Positions 6,448-10,646 of a stretch of 10,646 bases of DNA are shown piece by piece. The notes below the pieces were generated by a model. The model saw nothing but the letters and a program-made list of their open reading frames with translations, had not been told where the DNA came from and ran no database searches. A program made the translations under genes and the position numbers. Source of the DNA: Nitrospirota bacterium (GTDB lineage: Bacteria; Nitrospinota; Nitrospinia; Nitrospinales; Nitrospinaceae); the NCBI GenBank assembly GCA_030600405.1, contig JAUVMD010000015.1:1-10646 (forward strand), read 5' to 3'. Within the stretch, counting starts at the first letter, position 1. Each line of letters opens with the position of its first letter.

Positions 6448-7188
6448 CTACTGAATAATCAAAACCTTTAAGTTGGGCAGGTCCGCCATTTTTTCCAGGA
6501 ACGGAATCTGTTCAATGTCCACCGCATTGGCCGTGAGGTCCAGGAATTCCAGATTCGGCAGATGTTTGGAACGGATCAGGGCTTCGATCCCTTTCGAACT
6601 GATTTTATTGCGGAACAGGTCCAGTCGCTTGAGGTTTTCAAGATGCGGCGAATTGGCAATGGCGATGGCTCCTGCATCCCCGATTTCATTTGCACCCAGG
6701 TCCAGCAGAGTTATCTGTCCCACCTTCTCGGACTGCACCAGAAGCTTCACCCCCTCGTCCCCCAACTGGTTTCTCATCAGGTTGAGTTCCGTGAGATTAT
6801 TGAAGTGGGCCGACTTCACCAGGCTTTTAATCCCGCCGACAGTGACCTGGTTGTCCCATAGGAATAGCTTTTCGACACTTTGAAAGGTCGGCGATTCCGC
6901 CAGGATGGCTACGCCCTCATCGCCCAGCTTGTTTGTTTTCAAAGCCAGGGACCGGACGTTTTTAACCTTTTCAGTTTCCGCAAGAATTCGGACGCCTTTG
7001 AGGCCTATCCGCTTGTTATTGAGGTTGACGCTCGTGCCGTCTTCACTGGTGCCCGATTCGATAAGTTTCGGCACGTCCATCCGCGCCCTGGCGCTGGCCC
7101 CCGTTACGCCGTCGTTGCCGGAACGGCAGGCGGGCAGGAGTATTCCAAGGGACAATACGAGCAGGACGAAATTTTTGCAGAGTTTCAT
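6448..7188 (-). CDS. Leucine-rich-repeat lipoprotein
   Basis: I choose ATG 7188, giving 246 residues, because it yields a lipoprotein signal: MKLCKN, a hydrophobic core, and lipobox LPAC with Cys21. A GTG at 7230 would put 14 extra polar residues before the signal. Neither start has a strong ribosome site. Residue +2 after Cys is Arg, not Asp, so sorting to the outer membrane is likely by the Lol rule. After a short linker come about six 27-residue LRRs plus partial units at each end, with pattern LxxLxLxxNxLGDEGVxxLxxS. This is the ribonuclease-inhibitor/GALA-like type with an alternating helix, and it forms a curved binding surface. It is the last gene of the leuC run, 6-48 bases after the SUMF1-fold gene depending on start. 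The ligand is unknown. No terminator is visible in the 22-base gap beyond it. Confidence 0.85.
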   Translation of the reverse strand: MKLCKNFVLLVLSLGILLPACRSGNDGVTGASARARMDVPKLIESGTSEDGTSVNLNNKRIGLKGVRILAETEKVKNVRSLALKTNKLGDEGVAILAESPTFQSVEKLFLWDNQVTVGGIKSLVKSAHFNNLTELNLMRNQLGDEGVKLLVQSEKVGQITLLDLGANEIGDAGAIAIANSPHLENLKRLDLFRNKISSKGIEALIRSKHLPNLEFLDLTANAVDIEQIPFLEKMADLPNLKVLIIQ

Positions 7189-7236
7189 CAGGAGGTTGCC
7201 TTTATGAGTTCGGTTGTTTAATTTCGCCACTATAAA

Positions 7237-8013
7237 CTATTTCGCGCACCTGAAGCCGAGATAATTGTAGCGGCGATCCGGGAGGCCCTTGCCCCGCACT
7301 GTGATCCTTGCCAGATCCATGTTAGAAAACCACGAGCCGCCCTTGATCACCCTGTATTGTTCACCGTAAAAATCGTTGAGATGGGTATTCCCTGCATGCG
7401 GCTGATACCAGTCCGCTGTCCATTCCCAGACATTGCCGGCCATATCGCGGAGGCCATAAGGGCTGACTCCGTACTGATCAAGGCCGACCGGCGCGGAATA
7501 GCGGTAGCCATCTTTTTTTCCCCGGATGTTGGCTTTAGTTGCGTCAGGTTCGTTGCCCCAGGGGTAATAGCGGCCATCCGTGCCCCGCGCGGCCTTTTCC
7601 CATTCCGCTTCGGTGGGCAGGCGTTTACCCATCGTTGCGCAGTAATCCGCCGCTTCCTGCCAGGTGACGCCCACCACCGGCTGGGAATTCTGATTAAACC
7701 GGTCGTTGTCCATGAACTTAGGAGCCGAAACGCCGGTTTGTTCCATATACAACCGATATTGACCCATCGTCACTTCGGTTATGTCGATCTTATAAACTGG
7801 TAACTCCACTGTGTGGGCCGGGGTTTCGTCGCGGTAGTAATCCAGGGACTCGGAGAAAAAAGTTTTGGCCGCCCACTCGATATCTATTTCGGAGTTTCCC
7901 ATGATGAATTCGCCGGGAGCGACGGTGATCATTGCCGTGGGTTGAACGGGCGAAGCGGCCCCCAATGGTAGAGGAGTGATGAGTATTAGAACCAGCCCGA
8001 TAACTCCTCTCAT
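7237..8013 (-). CDS. Exported SUMF1/FGE-fold protein without the FGE catalytic cysteines
   Basis: A protein of 258 residues from ATG 8013; a GAGG overlapping the leuD stop codon lies eight bases upstream. Residues 1-20 are a signal peptide (core VIGLVLILI, cleavage near GAA-S). The rest is one sulfatase-modifying-factor domain (PF03781): ITVAPGEFIMGNSE, DETPAHTVELPVYKIDITEV, QPVVGVTWQEAADYC, GKRLPTEAEWEKAARG, YYPWGNE, YGLRDMAGNVWEWTADW, RVIKGGSW and C-terminal LGFRCAK. In true formylglycine-generating enzymes two Cys lie between the GGS motif and the C-terminal GFRCA (human Cys336 and Cys341). Here that stretch reads FSNMDLARITVRGKG and has none, so sulfatase activation is unlikely. Many bacterial proteins of this fold act as other enzymes or ligand-binding domains. 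The gap to leuD is 10 bases, implying translational coupling. No sulfatase gene is nearby. Confidence 0.9.
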   Translation of the reverse strand: MRGVIGLVLILITPLPLGAASPVQPTAMITVAPGEFIMGNSEIDIEWAAKTFFSESLDYYRDETPAHTVELPVYKIDITEVTMGQYRLYMEQTGVSAPKFMDNDRFNQNSQPVVGVTWQEAADYCATMGKRLPTEAEWEKAARGTDGRYYPWGNEPDATKANIRGKKDGYRYSAPVGLDQYGVSPYGLRDMAGNVWEWTADWYQPHAGNTHLNDFYGEQYRVIKGGSWFSNMDLARITVRGKGLPDRRYNYLGFRCAK

Positions 8014-8023
8014 AAGGTCCGCC

Positions 8024-8587
8024 TCAGCTGGGAATCAGTCCCGATTTCCTGGCGTATTCAAAAATGTTACCGGCTTCAATGATGTCGATCACGTCGCCCA
8101 GGGAATTCAGGGAATAGGTTTTTTTCTGCGTTTCGTTGGTGAGGGTGTAGGTTTGCAGATCGATGGTGATCTCGTCCCCGGTTTGGATTTCTTCCGTTAA
8201 TTTTTGTTTCGCCTCAAGCGGTATGAAGAATCCGCCGTCGATGGAGTTACGGTAAAAAATGCGGGCATAACTTTCCGCCACCACCGCCTGAACGCCGGCG
8301 ATTTCCATGCAGGCGGGGGCGTGTTCGCGCGAGGAGCCGCACCCGAAATTGGATCCGCCGATGATGATGTTGAACTGCGACCGGTACTGGCCGTCCTCCA
8401 CGAACGGAATGTTCCCCTTCGGCAGGCCCGAGTCTTTTCCCGGCACGCCGGACAACGCGAACTTGCCGTAGTTCTTGCTCTCTTCAGGATCGCTCAAACT
8501 GTAAACCAGATGCTCAGCGGGGATGATCTGGTCGGTGTCGATGTTTTTGCCCAGCACAAAGGCGCGGCCTTGAATTTTCTTTTTCAT
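8024..8587 (-). CDS. leuD: 3-isopropylmalate dehydratase small subunit
   Basis: A protein of 187 residues from ATG 8587, with AAGGA about ten bases upstream; this is about the normal size for bacterial LeuD. It forms the swivel (aconitase domain 4) subunit which, with LeuC, converts 2-isopropylmalate to 3-isopropylmalate in cytosolic leucine synthesis. Motifs present are GKNIDTDQIIPAEHL near the N-terminus, GSNFGCGSSREHAP (substrate-phosphate loop, around 78-91) and YARIFYRNSIDGGFFIPL. The long variable loop (SDPEESKNYGKFALSGVPG) is of the type found in homologues that pair with the short LeuC class. It follows leuC by 35 bases and is followed by the SUMF1-fold gene after 10. Homoaconitase or methylcitrate-type small subunits share the fold, but the pairing with LeuC supports leuD. 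Confidence 0.92.
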   Translation of the reverse strand: MKKKIQGRAFVLGKNIDTDQIIPAEHLVYSLSDPEESKNYGKFALSGVPGKDSGLPKGNIPFVEDGQYRSQFNIIIGGSNFGCGSSREHAPACMEIAGVQAVVAESYARIFYRNSIDGGFFIPLEAKQKLTEEIQTGDEITIDLQTYTLTNETQKKTYSLNSLGDVIDIIEAGNIFEYARKSGLIPS

Positions 8588-8622
8588 AAATCAAACGTTC
8601 CTTAAAAAGTATTCGATGACGG

Positions 8623-9930
8623 TTACACCCGGGCCGGAATGAATTCCCGCGGGTCGGTCACGAACCCGGTCAACGCCGATGCCGCGGCGGTGTAGGGAGA
8701 CGCGAGGTAGACCGCCGCTTCCTTCGATCCCATGCGTCCCGGAAAATTCCGGTTGGTGGTGGAGATCACCACTTCCGTGCCATGGGTCCGGCCGAACGTG
8801 TCTTTGGGTCCGCCGAGACAGGCGGCGCAGGACGGCTCGCCGATGCGCGCCCCGGCATCCTCGAAAATCTGTGCCAGCGTTTTGCCGTCGATGGTTTCCT
8901 TGTGCAGGTCCTGCTCCACGTCGACTGTGGCGGGTACGATGTAGGTATCGATCTTCACCTTTTCACCGTTCAAAATTTCAGCGGCAGCGATAAAGTCGGT
9001 GATCTTGCCGCCGGTACACGAGCCGATATAGGACCGGTCTAGCTTGACGTCCTTGCATTCCCGTGCCAGCGCGCGGTTGTCCGGCGAGTGCGGCTTAGCC
9101 ACCACCGGCTCCAGTTCGTCGGCCTTGTAGGTTTTATTGAAGCAGTATTTGGCGTCCGCGTCGGAATGATGCACCGTGCCCTGCTTGTCAGTGCGGCCTT
9201 TCAGGTAGTCGAAGGTGGTGTCGTCCGCTTCGATCACAGCATTTTTACCGCCCGCTTCGATGGCCATATTGCACAGGGTCATGCGTTCTTCCATGGAGAA
9301 CCGGTAGACCGCGTCGCCCGCCCATTCCATGGTACGGTAGGTGGCGCCGTCGCATCCGATGTCGCCGATCACGTGCAGGAGAATATCCTTGGCCATGATG
9401 TAAGGCGGAAAGGTGCCGGTCCATTCGAAGCGCATGGCTTCGGGTACCTTGACCCACAGTTTGCCGGTGCCGAGGATAAACGCGGCGTCGGTGTTGCCGA
9501 TGCCGGTGGAGAACATGCCGAAGGCGCCGGAAGTGCAGGTATGCGAATCGGTGCCGAACAGGACTTCGCCGGGCCGGTTGTGCCCCTCCTGTGCCAGGGC
9601 GATATGACAAACGCCCTTGTAATTCTCGGTCCCAACATCATAATAATAAGGAAGCTTTTGCTCCTTCGCGAAGGCGCGGATGATTTCGATATTACGGTTG
9701 GCGTGGGGATCGGCGGTAAAAATAAAATGATCCGGAAGGATCACCACTTTTTCCGGGTCCCAGACCTTCGCGTTCTGGCCGAATTGTTTTTTGAAGATGT
9801 CGATGGTGCCCGGCCCGCACACGTCATGAGTCATCAATACGTCGACATCGACCCAGACGTTGTCACCGGGGGCGACGGATGTTTTGCCGGCGTGGTTTGC
9901 CAGGATTTTTTCGGTAATGGTCATTCCCAT
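8623..9930 (-). CDS. leuC: 3-isopropylmalate dehydratase large subunit
   Basis: A protein of 435 residues. ATG 9930 is chosen because GGAG lies seven bases upstream; ATG 9924 and TTG 9936 are spaced less well. It is the [4Fe-4S] catalytic subunit of isopropylmalate isomerase and belongs to the short (about 420-residue) aconitase-family class rather than the 466-residue enterobacterial one. The cluster ligands are visible as Cys305 (YIGSCTGG) and Cys368/Cys371 (EPSCAACLGG). Other conserved sites are MTHDVCGPGT, LPDHFIFTADPHANRN, GTDSHTCTSGAFG (126-138) and NRNFPGRMGS (393-402). The product works with LeuD in the cytosol. It is the first gene of a tight minus-strand run and is transcribed away from the SLC13 gene. 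This subclass also includes homoaconitase-like enzymes, so substrate assignment by sequence alone is slightly uncertain. Confidence 0.92.
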   Translation of the reverse strand: MGMTITEKILANHAGKTSVAPGDNVWVDVDVLMTHDVCGPGTIDIFKKQFGQNAKVWDPEKVVILPDHFIFTADPHANRNIEIIRAFAKEQKLPYYYDVGTENYKGVCHIALAQEGHNRPGEVLFGTDSHTCTSGAFGMFSTGIGNTDAAFILGTGKLWVKVPEAMRFEWTGTFPPYIMAKDILLHVIGDIGCDGATYRTMEWAGDAVYRFSMEERMTLCNMAIEAGGKNAVIEADDTTFDYLKGRTDKQGTVHHSDADAKYCFNKTYKADELEPVVAKPHSPDNRALARECKDVKLDRSYIGSCTGGKITDFIAAAEILNGEKVKIDTYIVPATVDVEQDLHKETIDGKTLAQIFEDAGARIGEPSCAACLGGPKDTFGRTHGTEVVISTTNRNFPGRMGSKEAAVYLASPYTAAASALTGFVTDPREFIPARV

Positions 9931-10193
9931 ATACAATCTCCGTAGGGAGGGGGTTGCGGTTCAGTTTTCGGGGCAGTCAGACGAAAAACCCTCAAGTATA
10001 ATACTAAATTAACATTTTAAGGTTTCCATGCGAACAAAAATTTCAAAAAAGTAAATTATATCGCCAAACCGGTCGGTTTCCACCCGGAATTGAGTCCTGA
10101 GACTGTTTCCCACCCGTGAGCGGTAGTTATAGTATTGAAACGAGCCCGTGATTGAGGTAGGTTGAATCCCTTTAAACTCTTGAATTTAATCCA
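9931..10193. promoter_or_regulatory. Divergent control region between leuC and the SLC13 gene
   Basis: This 263-base gap should carry two outward promoters. For leuC, a perfect TATAAT lies on the minus strand at 10060-10055, and a TATTAT at 10003-9998 has TGGAAA 19 bases upstream. For the transporter, TATAGT lies at 10128-10133 with no good -35. The inverted repeat AAACCG-GT-CGGTTT (10066-10079) sits just upstream of the minus-strand TATAAT and could be an operator. A GTTTCCACCCG motif at 10076-10086 recurs with one extra C at 10105-10116. All assignments are tentative. A six-codon minus-strand ATG stretch (METLKC) at about 10030 has no ribosome site and only one Leu, so I do not call it a leucine leader peptide. 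Confidence 0.35.
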
Positions 10194-10646
10194 ATGACAT
10201 CTGGCAGCGAACCCGAAAAAAACGAATCCCAAAAGGTGGTTTTTGATCGCCGTCCCCTGTGGATCGTGATTTTTGACCGCATGCGGCGGGGCATCGTGGT
10301 GGCGGTGCTTTTGATCCTGTTTTTTGTTCTGCTGGGCAGGGATACCCCGGAGGGCCTATCCGTCGAGGGTTACAAGGTCCTGTGCCTGTTTTTCCTGTGC
10401 GTCAGCCTGTGGTCGAGCAACGTGATTCCCCTGTCTGCGACCAGCCTGTTGGTGATCGGTGCGGTGCCTCTGATGGGCATCATGGATGCCTCCCAGGTAT
10501 ATTCTTTTTTCGGCAACCGGGCGGTGTTTTTCATTCTGGGGGCGTTTGTGCTTTCCGGGTCGATGATCGCCTGTGGATTGAGCGGGCGGCTGTCCCTGTG
10601 GGTGATAGAAAAATGGGGTCACCACCCACGCACACTGACGACGTCC
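10194..10646 (+). CDS. SLC13/DASS-family anion transporter, N-terminal part
   Basis: ATG 10194 opens a frame that stays open for 151 codons to the window edge. An in-frame TAA at 10173-10175 rules out a longer start; the ribosome site is weak. After a charged cytosolic tail of about 27 residues comes helix 1 (GIVVAVLLILFFVLLG). Next are SVEGYKVLCLFFLCVSLWSS and NVIPLSATSLLVIGAVPLMG, then the re-entrant/helix region FFGNRAVFFILGAFVLSGSM and ACGLSGRLSLWVIEKWG. The I-P-L-[SA]-x-T-[SA]-L-L segment and the FFILGAF block are typical of divalent-anion:Na+ symporters (sulfate, di- or tricarboxylate). About two thirds of the protein is outside the window, so the substrate motifs cannot be read. It is divergent from leuC; a dicarboxylate role beside leucine synthesis would be speculation. 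Confidence 0.85.
   Translation, partial: MTSGSEPEKNESQKVVFDRRPLWIVIFDRMRRGIVVAVLLILFFVLLGRDTPEGLSVEGYKVLCLFFLCVSLWSSNVIPLSATSLLVIGAVPLMGIMDASQVYSFFGNRAVFFILGAFVLSGSMIACGLSGRLSLWVIEKWGHHPRTLTTS

Noticed and set aside
9088..9945. Plus-strand open frame of 285 codons opposite leuC
   Set aside because: It is antisense to the clearly recognised leuC; such long shadows are common in GC-rich codon-biased genes.
10010..10030. Possible leucine leader peptide (METLKC) before leuC
   Set aside because: Only one Leu codon, no ribosome site and no attenuator stem followed by a T run.
1..10646. CRISPR arrays, tRNA or rRNA genes, transposase or phage genes, toxin-antitoxin or defence modules
   Set aside because: No regular spaced repeats, cloverleaf, transposase motifs or known defence domains were seen; the repeats found are explained by Sel1 and LRR coding units or by isolated hairpins.

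Overview
The window reads as chromosomal DNA of a Gram-negative bacterium. It encodes several Sec signal peptides, a lipoprotein signal with a lipobox, and an outer-membrane beta-barrel ending in Phe. No phage, IS, CRISPR, tRNA or rRNA signal was seen. Gene content and style (Sel1 protein, SUMF1-fold protein, short-type LeuC, GT-C-like membrane protein) would fit a Nitrospinota/deltaproteobacterial-type genome, but this is an impression from family recognition, not a demonstrated assignment.

Left end (1-1233): a decayed zone. On the minus strand a TenA/PqqC-like iron-containing redox protein starts well at 717. It runs into unrelated sequence near position 200, where another frame encodes the TPR-type tail of an adenylate-cyclase/AAA-ATPase-like regulator that leaves the window. 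On the plus strand a well-initiated remnant of a sodium:neurotransmitter-type symporter (945-1139) loses its frame after the first conserved helix motif. Two broken genes within 1.2 kb suggest past rearrangement; an assembly misjoin at the first junction cannot be excluded.

Centre (1234-6425, plus strand): a secreted protein of eleven Sel1 repeats; a gene-poor stretch with three successive hairpins, the last a strong intrinsic terminator; a 753-residue polytopic membrane protein resembling a GT-C glycosyltransferase with a C-terminal beta-type domain; a 336-bp gap with palindromes; and an outer-membrane beta-barrel protein. Each appears to be its own transcription unit.

Right (6448-9930, minus strand): a compact run leuC-leuD-SUMF1-fold protein-LRR lipoprotein with gaps of 35, 10 and 6-48 bases. 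LeuC and LeuD form isopropylmalate isomerase of leucine synthesis. The two downstream genes encode exported proteins with no obvious link to leucine, so the grouping looks like transcriptional piggy-backing or an undescribed association.

Right edge (10194-10646, plus strand): the N-terminal part of a SLC13/DASS anion transporter, divergent from leuC across a 263-bp region with promoter-like and inverted-repeat sequences. The least explained items are the gene-junction scar at the left end, the leuCD-linked exported pair, and the palindromes in the gaps.
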